A DNA stretch of 64,000 nucleotides from Stutzerimonas stutzeri (GTDB lineage: Bacteria > Pseudomonadota > Gammaproteobacteria > Pseudomonadales > Pseudomonadaceae). Within the stretch, counting starts at the first letter, position 1, and every line of letters starts with the position of its first letter. A program made the translations under genes and the position numbers. Below are positions 50,579 through 60,934 of this stretch, piece after piece. A model generated the notes under the pieces. The model was not told the origin of the DNA. It saw nothing but the letters and a program-made list of their open reading frames with translations, and ran no database searches. The stretch is taken from the NCBI RefSeq assembly GCF_024448695.1, contig NZ_JAMOHY010000016.1:1-64000 (forward strand), in the 5' to 3' direction.

Positions 50579-53020
50579 ATGCCCCAGACTGTCGCTGCCG
50601 GCCTGCGCCTGGCGCCCGATGCACTGACTCGCCCCTTCAAGCCCGATCAGTTCGACTTCAAGACAACCGATGAGCTTGAGCCTTTTCTTGGTGTTCTTGG
50701 CCAGGAGCGAGCCGTAGAGGCTCTGCAGTTCGGCGTGGCGATGCCGCGTCCGGGCTACAACGTCTATGTGATGGGCGAGTCCGGTACTGGGCGTTTCTCC
50801 TTTGTGCGTCGTTATCTTCGGGCGGAAGGCAAGCGGCTCGACACGCCTTCGGACTGGGTCTACGTAAATAATTTCGACGAGCCGCGCGAACCACGGGTAC
50901 TTGAGTTGCCCCAGGGCGGAGCCAGTACCTTTATTGCGGATATCGGGCAACTGATCGACAACCTGTTGGCGACTTTCCCCGCGGTGTTCGAGCACCCCAG
51001 CTTCCAGCAGAAGAAGAGCGCCATCGATCGCGCCTTCAACCAGCGCTACGACAAGGCGCTGGACGTGATCGAGAAGCTGGCGCTGGAGAAGGAAATCGCC
51101 CTCTATCGCGACAGCGCCAACATCGCCTTCACGCCCATGAAAGACGGCAAGTCCATGGACGAAGCCGAGTTTGCCCAGCTGCCCGAAGCCGAGCGCGAGC
51201 GTTATCACGCGGACATCTCTGCGCTGGAAGTGAGCCTGAACGAAGGCCTGGCCAGCCTGCCGCAATGGAAGCGCGAATCCAGCAATCAGCTGCGCCAGCT
51301 CAATGACGAGACCATTAGCCAGGCGCTGCAGCCGCTGCTGGCGCCGCTCTCGGAAAAGTATTCCGAGAACGCCGGCATCGAAGCCTACCTGCAGGCGGTG
51401 CAGGTCAACCTGCTGAAAACCGTGGTCGAGCAGCTGGTGGACGAAAATCATCCCGAGGCGCACAACCGCCAGCTGCTCGAAGAACAGTACAGCCCGAGCC
51501 TGGTGGTCGGCCATGCGCAGGATGGCGGTGCACCGGTCGTGTTTGAGCCGCATCCAACCTACGACAACCTCTTTGGCCGCATCGAATACAACGCCGATCA
51601 GGGGGCGCTCTATACCAGTTACCGCCAGCTGCGACCGGGCGCGTTACATCGCGCCAATGGCGGCTTTCTGATGCTCGAAGCGGAAAAGCTGCTCAGCGAG
51701 CCCTTCGTCTGGGAGGCGCTCAAGCGGGCTCTCCAGTCGAGCAAGTTGAAGATGGAGTCGCCGCTGGCCGAGCTGGGCCGGCTGGCTACGGTCACCCTGA
51801 CGCCGGAAGTCATTCCGCTCAAGGTCAAGATCATCATCATCGGTTCACGTCAGCTGTACTACACCCTGCAGGACCTTGATCCGGACTTTCAGGAGATGTT
51901 CCGGGTACTGGTGGACTTCGACGAGGACATTCCGCTGGCAGAGGACAGTCTGGAACAGTTCGCCCAACTGATGAAAACCCGTACCTCGGAGGAAGGTATG
52001 GCACCGCTGACCGCCGCAGCGGTCGCGCGACTGGCGACGCACAGTGCACGTCTGGCCGAACATCAGGGGCGTCTGTCTGCGCGTATCGGTGACCTGTTCC
52101 AGCTGGTCAGTGAGGCGGATTTCATTCGCCAGCTGGCCAGTGATGAGGTGACCGATGTCGGTCATATCGAGCGGGCCCTCAAGGCCAAGGCCACGCGTAC
52201 CGGGCGTGTTTCGGCGCGGATTCTCGACGACATCCTGGCCGGCGTCATTCTGATCGACAGCGAAGGCGCGGCCATCGGCAAATGCAACGGGCTGACCGTG
52301 CTGGAAGTCGGTGATTCGGCCTTCGGCATGCCGGCGCGCATATCTGCCACCGTCTATCCGGGTGGCTCGGGAATCGTCGATATCGAGCGTGAGGTCAATC
52401 TGGGGCAGCCGATCCACTCCAAGGGCGTGATGATCCTGACCGGCTATCTGGGCAGCCGTTATGCCCAGGAGTTTCCGCTGGAAATCTCGGCGAGCATCGC
52501 GCTGGAGCAGTCCTATGGCTATGTTGATGGCGACAGCGCCTCGCTCGGTGAATGCTGTGCGCTGATCTCGGCCATCTCGCGCACGCCGCTCAAGCAGTGT
52601 TTCGCCATCACCGGTTCGATCAACCAGTTCGGTGAAGTGCAGGCCGTCGGGGGGGTGAACGAGAAGATCGAAGGCTTCTTCCGTCTTTGCGAGGCGCGTG
52701 GCTTGACCGGCGAGCAGGGTGCAATCATTCCCTTCGCTAACGTCACCACGCTCATGCTCGAAGAGCGGGTGCTGGAGGCTGTACGTCAGGAGCGCTTCCA
52801 TATCTACGCCGTGCGCCATGTCGATGAAGCGCTTTCGCTGCTGGTCGGTGAAGAAGTTGGCGTCTCGGATACGCAAGGCCGTTTCCCCAAGGGAAGCGTC
52901 AATGCACGCGTGGTCGAGCGCCTGCGCGATATTGCCGAAATCGGCCTTGAAGACGACGACAAGGGCGAGACGGCAGCTGTCGCGGAGGCGAAGGCCGCCG
53001 TTGACCCTGCCAAGGGCTGA
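50579..53020 (+). CDS. AsrA-type ATP-dependent Lon family protease
   Basis: An 813-residue Lon-like protease. The AAA+ part has a Walker A-like GESGTGRFS near residue 65 (Arg in place of Lys, usual in this subfamily) and GGFLMLEAEKLL as Walker B near 365. The C-terminal peptidase domain keeps the Ser-Lys dyad in YGYVDGDSASLGE (about 651) and GVNEKIEGF (about 692). It resembles PA0779 (AsrA), linked to aminoglycoside and heat stress. The ATG at 50579 follows AAGGATTTCC; the longer frame has no ribosome site. Confidence 0.9.
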   Translation: MPQTVAAGLRLAPDALTRPFKPDQFDFKTTDELEPFLGVLGQERAVEALQFGVAMPRPGYNVYVMGESGTGRFSFVRRYLRAEGKRLDTPSDWVYVNNFDEPREPRVLELPQGGASTFIADIGQLIDNLLATFPAVFEHPSFQQKKSAIDRAFNQRYDKALDVIEKLALEKEIALYRDSANIAFTPMKDGKSMDEAEFAQLPEAERERYHADISALEVSLNEGLASLPQWKRESSNQLRQLNDETISQALQPLLAPLSEKYSENAGIEAYLQAVQVNLLKTVVEQLVDENHPEAHNRQLLEEQYSPSLVVGHAQDGGAPVVFEPHPTYDNLFGRIEYNADQGALYTSYRQLRPGALHRANGGFLMLEAEKLLSEPFVWEALKRALQSSKLKMESPLAELGRLATVTLTPEVIPLKVKIIIIGSRQLYYTLQDLDPDFQEMFRVLVDFDEDIPLAEDSLEQFAQLMKTRTSEEGMAPLTAAAVARLATHSARLAEHQGRLSARIGDLFQLVSEADFIRQLASDEVTDVGHIERALKAKATRTGRVSARILDDILAGVILIDSEGAAIGKCNGLTVLEVGDSAFGMPARISATVYPGGSGIVDIEREVNLGQPIHSKGVMILTGYLGSRYAQEFPLEISASIALEQSYGYVDGDSASLGECCALISAISRTPLKQCFAITGSINQFGEVQAVGGVNEKIEGFFRLCEARGLTGEQGAIIPFANVTTLMLEERVLEAVRQERFHIYAVRHVDEALSLLVGEEVGVSDTQGRFPKGSVNARVVERLRDIAEIGLEDDDKGETAAVAEAKAAVDPAKG

Positions 53021-53091
53021 GTGATTGAGCGGTATCTGAGCGGAACGTTACGGCGCGCGGCGGGTCTGGAGAAATAGAGAGTCTGCACTCT

Positions 53092-53112
53092 CTATCCACA
53101 AGGTTATCCACA
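53092..53112 (+). other. Tandem DnaA box-like sequences
   Basis: CTATCCACA (53092-53100, one mismatch) and TTATCCACA (53104-53112, perfect) lie in the same orientation 12 bases apart. They sit between the protease stop and the next gene. A third perfect box is at 53595. Confidence 0.5.
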
Positions 53113-53189
53113 GTGATCAGGGGATAAACCGGTTGGCCCGCCGATTCGCTCGGAAAGACGGTGCGCAACCGAGCGCGAGGGTTACCGTC

Positions 53190-53525
53190 ATGCCGAACAA
53201 CCTGTGTCTGAATCGTCAGTGCCTGGGGCTGGTCACTCGAATCGAATGCGCCATCTGGCCCGTGGCGGGCGCGAATGGCCTTTGGACTCTGCTCTGCGCC
53301 GCTGGTATAGACGGCTCGCAACCCACGGCGATCCGCGTGCAGGGCCCGTTCCGCGGGCTTCGGGCTGCCGAGTCGGTGCTTGAGGCCATCGCCAGCAGCC
53401 TTCATGAGCAGGGCTATTGCATGGAAGATTCGCTGCCGATCTGGCAATTGCACATGCGCGCCGAATTACGCAAGGTCAACGCCGATCAGGCGCGCTTTCT
53501 GCGTGGCTGGGAATCACGGACATAG
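53190..53525 (+). CDS. Hypothetical protein
   Basis: A 111-residue protein if started at MPNNLCLNRQCLGLVTR (53190); the frame also opens at 53133. It has no signal peptide or membrane helix. It contains GPFRGLRAAESVLEAIASSL and SLPIWQLHMRAELRKVNADQ, a mixed alpha/beta composition with four Cys in the first half. I do not recognise the family. It lies between DnaA box-like sites on both sides. Codon use looks like that of neighbouring genes, so it is probably real. Confidence 0.6.
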   Translation: MPNNLCLNRQCLGLVTRIECAIWPVAGANGLWTLLCAAGIDGSQPTAIRVQGPFRGLRAAESVLEAIASSLHEQGYCMEDSLPIWQLHMRAELRKVNADQARFLRGWESRT

Positions 53526-53594
53526 GCTGAAAGTCCAAGTGATCCGGACAAATTCGACAGTATTTCCCGCTTCTTCATAGCGGCAACAGATTTG

Positions 53595-53603
53595 TTATCC
53601 ACA
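53595..53603 (+). other. DnaA box-like sequence
   Basis: TTATCCACA, a perfect match to the DnaA box consensus, in the 160-base gap upstream of the YqhA-family gene and in the same orientation as the pair at 53092-53112. Confidence 0.45.
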
Positions 53604-53685
53604 ATGCCAGCTGCCCATCGCGGGGGCTTGTTTGCGCCGGATCGCTACGTATACTCGCCAGCCCGTTTTTCCCGTGGACGATGTC

Positions 53686-54174
53686 ATGGAACGCTTCATC
53701 GAAAACACTATGTATGCCGCTCGCTGGTTGTTGGCGCCCATCTATTTCGGCCTGGCATTCGCGCTGCTGGCGCTGGCGATCAAGTTCTTCCAGGAAATCT
53801 GGCACATCCTGCCGATGATCCTGTCGCTGAGTGAAGGTGACCTGATCCTCAAGCTGCTGTCGTTGATCGACATGGCGCTGGTCGGCGGTCTGTTGGTCAT
53901 GGTGATGCTGTCAGGCTACGAGAATTTCGTTTCCCAGCTGAATGTCGACAAGGGGGGTGAGAAGCTCGACTGGCTGGGCAAGATGGATTCCGGCTCGTTG
54001 AAGATGAAGGTGGCTGCCTCCATCGTCGCCATCTCCTCGATACACCTGCTGCGGATGTTCATGAATGCCCAGCAACTGCAAAGTGAACAGCTGAAGTGGT
54101 ACGTGATCATCCACCTGACCTTCGTGGTGTCGGCGTTCGCCATGGGCTATCTGGACAAGCTCACCAAGCACTGA
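53686..54174 (+). CDS. YqhA/UPF0114 family membrane protein
   Basis: A 162-residue protein with three or four membrane helices (about 10-35, 55-80, 105-125 and 137-155) and the family motifs [14 protein letters not shown] and [15 protein letters not shown]0114/YqhA proteins are conserved inner membrane proteins of unknown function, reported under stress conditions. The start at 53686 was preferred to an ATG at 53632 because it matches the family N-terminus. It corresponds to PA4574 in gene order. Confidence 0.88.
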   Translation: MERFIENTMYAARWLLAPIYFGLAFALLALAIKFFQEIWHILPMILSLSEGDLILKLLSLIDMALVGGLLVMVMLSGYENFVSQLNVDKGGEKLDWLGKMDSGSLKMKVAASIVAISSIHLLRMFMNAQQLQSEQLKWYVIIHLTFVVSAFAMGYLDKLTKH

Positions 54175-54249
54175 GTCGATGCGGCATGTGGCGGGGTGGC
54201 GGTCATGCTGTGCTAGTCTGTGCGCCCTTTTTTCCAGCGGAGCCCAGGC

Positions 54250-54867
54250 ATGACCGACCTTAACCTGTCCACCGACGAAACGCGCGTTAGCTACGGCATC
54301 GGCCGCCAGCTGGGCGATCAGCTGCGCGACAACCCGCCGCCCGGTGTAAGTCTCGATGCGGTGATCGCGGGTATTCGTGATGCCTTTGCCGGTGCGGCCA
54401 GTCAGGTCAGTCCGGAAGCGCTGAACGCCAGCTTCGCCGTGATCCGCGAGCGCATGCAGGCCGAAGCCCAGCAAAAAGCAGAAGCCGCTGCCGGTGAAGG
54501 CAAGGCTTTCCTTGCCGACAACGCCAAGCGTGAAGGCGTCACCACGCTGGATTCGGGCCTGCAGTATGAAGTGCTGACCGCCGGCGACGGCGCCAAGCCG
54601 AGCCTTGAAGACCAGGTGCGTACCCACTACCACGGCACTCTGATCGATGGCACCGTGTTCGACAGCTCCTACCAGCGCGGCCAGCCTGCTGAGTTCCCGG
54701 TTGGTGGCGTGATCGCTGGTTGGACCGAAGCGCTGCAGCTGATGGCTGTCGGCAGCAAGTGGCGCCTCTATGTGCCGAGTGAGCTGGCTTACGGCGCTCA
54801 GGGCGTCGGCAGCATTCCGCCGCACAGCGTGCTGGTGTTCGACGTCGAGCTGCTCGCGGTTCTGTAA
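54250..54867 (+). CDS. fklB: FKBP-type peptidyl-prolyl cis-trans isomerase
   Basis: A 205-residue protein with an N-terminal dimerisation domain (DETRVSYGIGRQLGDQL..., about 1-90) and a C-terminal FKBP domain (TLDSGLQYEVLTAG, VRTHYHGTLIDGTVFDSSYQRG, GVGSIPPHSVLVFDVEL). The family helps proline isomerisation during folding. No signal peptide is visible, so it is FklB-like and cytoplasmic. The start follows AGCGGAGCCCAGGC. A palindromic repeat begins 15 bases after its stop. Confidence 0.93.
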   Translation: MTDLNLSTDETRVSYGIGRQLGDQLRDNPPPGVSLDAVIAGIRDAFAGAASQVSPEALNASFAVIRERMQAEAQQKAEAAAGEGKAFLADNAKREGVTTLDSGLQYEVLTAGDGAKPSLEDQVRTHYHGTLIDGTVFDSSYQRGQPAEFPVGGVIAGWTEALQLMAVGSKWRLYVPSELAYGAQGVGSIPPHSVLVFDVELLAVL

Positions 54868-54881
54868 GCCTTGATGGAGTT

Positions 54882-54967
54882 GTAGGGTGGATGTCGCGAA
54901 GCACATCCACGCGTTAGGTTGGTCCAAAACAAATGCGTGGAAGATGCTTCGCAGTCTTCCACCCTAC
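54882..54967. repeat. GTAGGGTGGAT palindromic repeat, copy 4 (complete two-hairpin unit)
   Basis: The outer arms GTAGGGTGGA and TCCACCCTAC are perfect inverted repeats 86 bases apart end to end. Inside, GTGGATGT/ACATCCAC and GTGGAAGA/TCTTCCAC each form a hairpin with loops containing CGAAGC or GCTTCG. This is the most complete copy and can serve as the model of the element. Confidence 0.75.
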
Positions 54968-55037
54968 GCCATACCCCGAATCCTGAAGGCGTGAACCTGG
55001 CTTCTGCCAACACGCTGCAATGTCGATTCATTCGCGC

Positions 55038-55265
55038 TCAGGGGCGCAGCGCCCGGGCATAGGAGAACAGGAACAGATTGCGCACCTGTTCCTTGAGCAC
55101 GCAGGGTTCGCTGGTGCTCAACTCGTGCAAGTCCAGATCCCCCTGATCACGCAGTTCGTCCAGGGCCTCTCCCTCTAGTGAAACGCACACCGCGCCGGTG
55201 TTTCGGTCGAGTATCCGCAGATAGGGTTGTGGTCGGTCCAGCCAGGCATCGATCAGATAGGTCAT
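55038..55265 (-). CDS. PA4570-like small protein, probable iron-regulated
   Basis: A 75-residue acidic cytoplasmic protein (MTYLIDAWLDRPQPYLRILD..., ending LFSYARALRP) without signal peptide or membrane helix. The position between fklB and ispB and the sequence match my memory of PA4570, one of the strongly iron-repressed genes of P. aeruginosa. A good Fur box lies 21 bases upstream. The preferred ATG at 55265 follows GGAGGTGAGC; one two codons earlier (55271) is less favourable. Function unknown. Confidence 0.75.
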   Translation of the reverse strand: MTYLIDAWLDRPQPYLRILDRNTGAVCVSLEGEALDELRDQGDLDLHELSTSEPCVLKEQVRNLFLFSYARALRP

Positions 55266-55285
55266 GCTCACCTCCAGTTAATTCT

Positions 55286-55304
55286 GTTAATGAGAATAAT
55301 TACT
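55286..55304. promoter_or_regulatory. Fur box
   Basis: The 19 bases starting GTTAATGAGAATAATT match the classical Fur consensus at 14 of 19 positions. The site lies 21-39 bases before the PA4570-like start, in an AT-rich stretch that stands out from the surroundings. Iron repression of the orthologue supports it. Confidence 0.75.
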
Positions 55305-55439
55305 ATTTGCAGATATGCAAGCATTAAAACACCCTGCACGCCAGGCGGTGGGCCGTGAGGTGGGTTTCTGGGGTGCAGGGGTGATGCGGGTCAGGCAGTC
55401 TTTACCGACCCGTCGAGCAGATCGGTTTGCAGGCGGCTA

Positions 55440-56408
55440 TCAGTGAGTGCGGGCAACTGCGAAGCGACTGAGTTCTACCAGAGCGTCGCGGTAAATGCTG
55501 GCGGGAATCAGCTCGAGGCAGGCGATGGCTCGGTCGGCATAATCACGTGCCAAGCGAGCGGTGTAGTCCAGGGAGCCTGAAGCCTGAACGGCGTTGCGGA
55601 TGCTTTCCAGATCCTCGATGCCGCCTTTCTGGATAGCCCTGCGCACCAGTGCGGCCTGTTCCGCCGAGCCTTCACGCATGGTGTAGATCAATGGCAGTGT
55701 GGGCTTGCCTTCGGCCAGGTCGTCACCGACGTTCTTGCCGAGGGTTTCGGCGTCGCCCTGGTAATCGAGCAAGTCGTCTACCAACTGGAAGGCAATACCG
55801 AGATGGTCGCCAAACTGGCGTAGCGCTTCGCATTGCTCGTCGCTGGCGCCCGCAAGGGTCGCAGCGCTGTGTGTTGAGGCTTCGAAGAGCATGGCGGTCT
55901 TGCCGCGAATGACCTCCATGTAGATTTCTTCGGTGGTGCTGGCGTCGCGGACCTTTGACAGCTGCAGCACTTCGCCTTCGGCGATCACCCGCGTGGCCTG
56001 GGAGATGATGCGCATGACCGGCATCGAACCCAGTGTGACCATCATTTCGAAGGAGCGCGCATAAAGGAAGTCGCCGACCAGCACGCTCGGGGCATTGCCC
56101 CACAGGGCGTTGGCGGTGGAGCGGCCACGGCGCATGCCGGACATGTCGACGACATCGTCATGCAGCAGCGTCGAGGTGTGCAGGAACTCGATGATGGCTG
56201 CCAGCAGGCGCAACTGGTCGCCTTTCAATCCCAGCGCATTACCGCTGAGCAGAACCAGCAGTGGGCGCAGACGCTTGCCCCCGGCAGAGGTGATGTAGTC
56301 CCCGATCTTCTCAACCAGTGGTACGCGAGACGTCAGCTGGTCGCGAATGATGCCGTCAACGGCGGCGAAATCATCAGCCACGACTTGGTAAAAGGCCTGG
56401 GGTTGCAT
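55440..56408 (-). CDS. ispB: Octaprenyl diphosphate synthase
   Basis: A 322-residue trans-prenyltransferase with both Asp-rich motifs, LLHDDVVDMS near residue 83 and LVDDLLDYQG near 210, plus GGKRLRPLLV near 45 and RSFEMMV near 118. It makes the polyprenyl side chain of ubiquinone from FPP and IPP. I chose the ATG at 56408 (MQPQAFYQVVADD). It is divergent from rplU, the usual gene arrangement in gammaproteobacteria. Confidence 0.95.
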   Translation of the reverse strand: MQPQAFYQVVADDFAAVDGIIRDQLTSRVPLVEKIGDYITSAGGKRLRPLLVLLSGNALGLKGDQLRLLAAIIEFLHTSTLLHDDVVDMSGMRRGRSTANALWGNAPSVLVGDFLYARSFEMMVTLGSMPVMRIISQATRVIAEGEVLQLSKVRDASTTEEIYMEVIRGKTAMLFEASTHSAATLAGASDEQCEALRQFGDHLGIAFQLVDDLLDYQGDAETLGKNVGDDLAEGKPTLPLIYTMREGSAEQAALVRRAIQKGGIEDLESIRNAVQASGSLDYTARLARDYADRAIACLELIPASIYRDALVELSRFAVARTH

Positions 56409-56655
56409 CGGTCGCCGGTACTCCTCGGAGGTTGCGCGGCATGCTAGGGGGCGGCTCATGGACTGTCAAGGCAAGCGCCTGTGGCTATTGCGCAGGCGCA
56501 TGTGCATGCGTACAATCGCGGACCCTGAACTTCCCCCTGGGCATTTCCCTGCCTTACGCAATTGCACGGGCGTCACTTCCGGCCCCATGCAGCCATGCCA
56601 GCCACTAACCATTATTTCAAAGCGCTGGGTGAGCAGGATCAACGGAGATACATAG

Positions 56656-56967
56656 ATGTACGCAGTTATCGTAACCGGCGGCAAGCAGTACAAGGTTGCC
56701 GAAGGCGAATACCTCAAGATTGAAAAACTCGAAGTTGCTACTGGCGAAGCTGTCACTTTCGACCGCGTTCTGCTGATTGGCAATGGCGATGATGTCAAAA
56801 TCGGCGCTCCGGTGGTCGATGGTGCCAAAGTTACCGCTGAAGTGATTGCCCAGGGCCGTCACGACAAGGTCACCATCATCAAGTTCCGCCGTCGTAAGCA
56901 CCACATGAAGCGTCAGGGCCACCGTCAGTGGTTCACTGAGGTCAAAATCACCGGTATTCAGGGCTAA
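56656..56967 (+). CDS. rplU: 50S ribosomal protein L21
   Basis: A 103-residue L21 ([20 protein letters not shown]..., with [16 protein letters not shown] near the C-terminus for rRNA contact). It is first gene of rplU-rpmA, preceded by a 247-base leader region shared with ispB, and ACGGAGATACATAG forms the ribosome site. Confidence 0.98.
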   Translation: MYAVIVTGGKQYKVAEGEYLKIEKLEVATGEAVTFDRVLLIGNGDDVKIGAPVVDGAKVTAEVIAQGRHDKVTIIKFRRRKHHMKRQGHRQWFTEVKITGIQG

Positions 56968-57002
56968 TCGGGCCTGAATCCCCTTATAGGAGTATTGAAC
57001 TC

Positions 57003-57260
57003 ATGGCACACAAAAAAGCTGGCGGTTCTACCCGCAACGGTCGCGACTCAGAAGCCAAACGCCTTGGCGTGAAGATGTATGGCGGCCAGAAAATCGTTCC
57101 TGGCAACATTATCGTGCGTCAGCGCGGTACCCAGTTCCACGCCGGTTACGGTGTTGGCATGGGCAAGGATCACACCCTGTTCGCGAAAGTGGAAGGCGTG
57201 ATCAAATTCGAAGTGAAGGGCGCTCTTGGCCGTCGCTACGTGAGTGTCGTCGCGGCCTGA
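57003..57260 (+). CDS. rpmA: 50S ribosomal protein L27
   Basis: An 85-residue L27 starting [16 protein letters not shown], the flexible N-terminus that reaches the peptidyl transferase centre. It has no Firmicute-type leader to be cleaved. It lies 35 bases after rplU with TAGGAG upstream and ends at a strong terminator, 15 bases past the stop. Confidence 0.98.
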   Translation: MAHKKAGGSTRNGRDSEAKRLGVKMYGGQKIVPGNIIVRQRGTQFHAGYGVGMGKDHTLFAKVEGVIKFEVKGALGRRYVSVVAA

Positions 57261-57275
57261 TCGCGGCGTTGCTGG

Positions 57276-57306
57276 AAAAGCCCTGTCATGCGACGGGGCT
57301 TTTTTG
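57276..57306 (+). terminator. Rho-independent terminator of rplU-rpmA
   Basis: AAAAGCCC-T-GTC pairs with GAC-G-GGGCTTTT across ATGC, with TTTTTG on the 3' side. One bulged mismatch (T/G) lies in the stem. Confidence 0.88.
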
Positions 57307-57400
57307 TTTCTGTATCCTGTGAGGCTCTTGCAAAGAAACTGCTCGGTGCTCATTCAGTTTTCGCTGGGTTTTTTGCAAGACCCTTATTCCAGTTTTCTAG

Positions 57401-58645
<1,245 letters not shown>

Positions 58646-58744
58646 TTGTCTCGGCCTCGCGTTGCTGCGGGGTTTTCGGATGGCGGGCGGGTTGTCTGCT
58701 GCTCGCCGCAATGAATTGGTTGATGAGTGGAATAGGCGGGATCG

Positions 58745-59863
58745 ATGCGCGACAAGGTGAGCGGTGCTCGGCGCTGGGTGGTGAAGATCGGCAGTGCGTT
58801 GCTGACGGCTGATGGGCGTGGTCTTGATCAGGCGGCGATGGCTGTCTGGGTCGATCAGATGGTTGCGCTGCGTGAGGCGGGTGTCGAGCTGGTGCTGGTG
58901 TCTTCCGGTGCCGTTGCCGCCGGCATGAGTCGCCTTGGCTGGGGTGCGCGACCCAGGGCCGTGCACGAGCTGCAGGCGGCTGCGGCTGTGGGCCAGATGG
59001 GTCTGATTCGGGCCTGGGAGGCCAGTTTCGCCCGTTGCGACCAGCAGACCGCGCAGATTCTCGTCACCCATGACGACCTGTCCGACCGCAAGCGTTACCT
59101 CAATGCGCGCAGTACCCTGCGGACCCTGCTCGACTTGAATGTCGTGCCGGTGATCAATGAGAACGACACCGTCGTCACCGACGAGATCCGCTTTGGTGAT
59201 AACGACACGCTGGCGGCGCTGGTGGCCAATCTGGTTGAGGCCGATTTGCTGGTGATCCTCACCGATCGTGATGGCATGTTCGATGCTGATCCGCGCAATA
59301 ATCCCGAGGCCAATCTGATCAGTGAGGCGCGCGCCGATGATCCGGCGCTGGATGCCGTGGCGGGCGGAACCGGGGGTGCGCTGGGACGCGGCGGTATGCA
59401 GACCAAGCTGCGTGCGGCGCGTCTGGCGGCGCGTTCCGGTGCTCATACCGTGATCGTTGGCGGGCGTATCGAGCAGGTACTGGCGCGACTCAAGGCGGGC
59501 GAACAGCTGGGTACGCTGCTGACGCCCGAGTGCAGTCGTCATGCGGCCCGCAAGCAGTGGCTGGCCGGCCACTTGCAGACGCGCGGCACTGTCACCCTGG
59601 ATGCCGGTGCGGTGCAGGCGCTTAAGCGGGGCAATTGCAGTCTGCTGCCGGTCGGTGTCAGGGCGGCTCAGGGCGGCTTTCGCCGTGGCGAGATGGTGGT
59701 CTGCGTGGGGCCGGACGGCCAGGAAGTCGCGCGCGGGCTTGCCAACTACAGTGTTGCTGAAACCCGTCGGATTCTGGGGCGTTCATCGGATGAGATCGAA
59801 AAGCTGCTCGGCTATGTTGATGAGCCTGAGCTGATCCATCGCGACAATATGATCCTTCTTTGA
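58745..59863 (+). CDS. proB: Glutamate 5-kinase
   Basis: A 372-residue protein with an N-terminal amino acid kinase domain ([43 protein letters not shown]) and a C-terminal PUA domain (about 280-370). It phosphorylates glutamate in the first step of proline synthesis. The start overlaps no gene; GATCGATGCGC precedes it with a weak ribosome site. It sits between obgE and creA, the usual pseudomonad order. Confidence 0.96.
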   Translation: MRDKVSGARRWVVKIGSALLTADGRGLDQAAMAVWVDQMVALREAGVELVLVSSGAVAAGMSRLGWGARPRAVHELQAAAAVGQMGLIRAWEASFARCDQQTAQILVTHDDLSDRKRYLNARSTLRTLLDLNVVPVINENDTVVTDEIRFGDNDTLAALVANLVEADLLVILTDRDGMFDADPRNNPEANLISEARADDPALDAVAGGTGGALGRGGMQTKLRAARLAARSGAHTVIVGGRIEQVLARLKAGEQLGTLLTPECSRHAARKQWLAGHLQTRGTVTLDAGAVQALKRGNCSLLPVGVRAAQGGFRRGEMVVCVGPDGQEVARGLANYSVAETRRILGRSSDEIEKLLGYVDEPELIHRDNMILL

Positions 59864-59873
59864 GGTGTCTGCT

Positions 59874-60338
59874 ATGCGTGTGATGACCATGGCGCTGGTA
59901 TTGGGTTTGACGACTCCGGCTGTGGCGACTGCCGAGCAGATCGGTGCCGTTGATACGGTATTCAAGTGGCTCGGGCCGAATCACAAGATCGTGGTCGAGG
60001 CGTTTGATGATCCGGAAGTCGATGGAGTGACCTGTTATCTCTCGCGTGCCAAGACCGGCGGCATCAAGGGTGGGCTGGGGTTGGCCGAGGATCGGGCCGA
60101 GGCCTCAATTGCCTGTCGGCAGGTCGGGCCTATTCGCATCAATGAAAAGTTGAAGGACGGAGAGGTCGTGTTCAAGGAGCGTACATCGCTGGTCTTCAAG
60201 ACCATGCAGGTGGTGCGCTTTTTCGATGAGGGGCGAAATACGCTGGTTTACCTGGTCTACAGCGATCGAATCATCGAAGGCAGTCCGCAGAATGCGGTGA
60301 CAGCGATCCCGATTCTGCCGTGGCCGGGTGCCCAGTAG
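59874..60338 (+). CDS. creA: CreA family periplasmic protein
   Basis: A 154-residue protein with a signal peptide ([20 protein letters not shown]) and the CreA core ([41 protein letters not shown], in parts). The function of CreA is unknown. The ATG at 59874 has GAGG eight bases upstream; a GTG at 59865 is in frame but worse. It starts ten bases after proB and ends at a bidirectional terminator shared with rpsT. Confidence 0.9.
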   Translation: MRVMTMALVLGLTTPAVATAEQIGAVDTVFKWLGPNHKIVVEAFDDPEVDGVTCYLSRAKTGGIKGGLGLAEDRAEASIACRQVGPIRINEKLKDGEVVFKERTSLVFKTMQVVRFFDEGRNTLVYLVYSDRIIEGSPQNAVTAIPILPWPGAQ

Positions 60339-60403
60339 CGGGGGTGTTGTATTGCTCTTTGATTGCCGTGTCCCGAGGGTGCGAGGCATAAAATACAGAG
60401 CAC

Positions 60404-60432
60404 AAAAAAACCGGCCTAAGCCGGTTTTTTTC
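60404..60432. terminator. Bidirectional terminator between creA and rpsT
   Basis: AAAAAAACCGGC-CTAAG-CCGGTTTTTTT: a short G/C stem flanked by A7 and T7, functional on both strands. It lies 66 bases after creA and 14 bases after the rpsT stop. Confidence 0.92.
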
Positions 60433-60445
60433 AAGAACGTTCAGC

Positions 60446-60724
60446 TTAAGCTGCAGCAGCTTCGCCGAGGGCCTTGATGTGGCCGTTCAGGCGGCTCTTG
60501 TGACGAGCGGCCTTGTTCTTGTGGATGATGCCTTTGTCGGCCATGCGGTCGATAACAGGCACGGCTGCAGTGTAAGCAGTACGAGCTTTTTCCAGATCTT
60601 TTGCATCCAGGGCCTTGACCACATTCTTGATGTAGGTGCGGACCATGGAGCGCAGGCTGGCGTTGTGGCTGCGACGCTTCTCAGCCTGAATTGCGCGTTT
60701 TTTGGCGGAAGGGCTGTTGGCCAC
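60446..60724 (-). CDS. rpsT: 30S ribosomal protein S20
   Basis: A 92-residue S20 starting with GTG ([18 protein letters not shown]), followed by the usual basic helical bundle and ending LGEAAAA. The GTG start is typical of the protein in pseudomonads; the ATG at 60760 would add 12 unsupported residues. It is transcribed opposite to murJ and creA. Confidence 0.97.
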   Translation of the reverse strand: MANSPSAKKRAIQAEKRRSHNASLRSMVRTYIKNVVKALDAKDLEKARTAYTAAVPVIDRMADKGIIHKNKAARHKSRLNGHIKALGEAAAA

Positions 60725-60934
60725 CGTCGAACTCCTCGAAAACGTGGGATTACAAAGCAAATAAGGCCGCGAATCATGCCGATGTGGCAGATGCTTGTCA
60801 AGCCTGTTTGTACTGTCTGAATGCTGGTCGGGCAGATCGGCTGCCGCTAAACTCGCGGCCTCGTCCAGGGTCGTAACTGGCCATCGGTCGATGGCAAAGT
60901 CATTGGCCAGAACATGCGATTCCAGGAAAGACAG

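Noticed and set aside
50770-50800. Arg instead of Lys in the Walker A motif of the Lon-like protease
   Set aside because: GxxGTGR is usual in this subfamily, so it is not evidence of inactivation.
49287-51553. Long antisense frames over ccpR (344 codons) and the Lon-like protease (394 codons)
   Set aside because: The sense-strand genes have complete domains and ribosome sites; the antisense frames have none.
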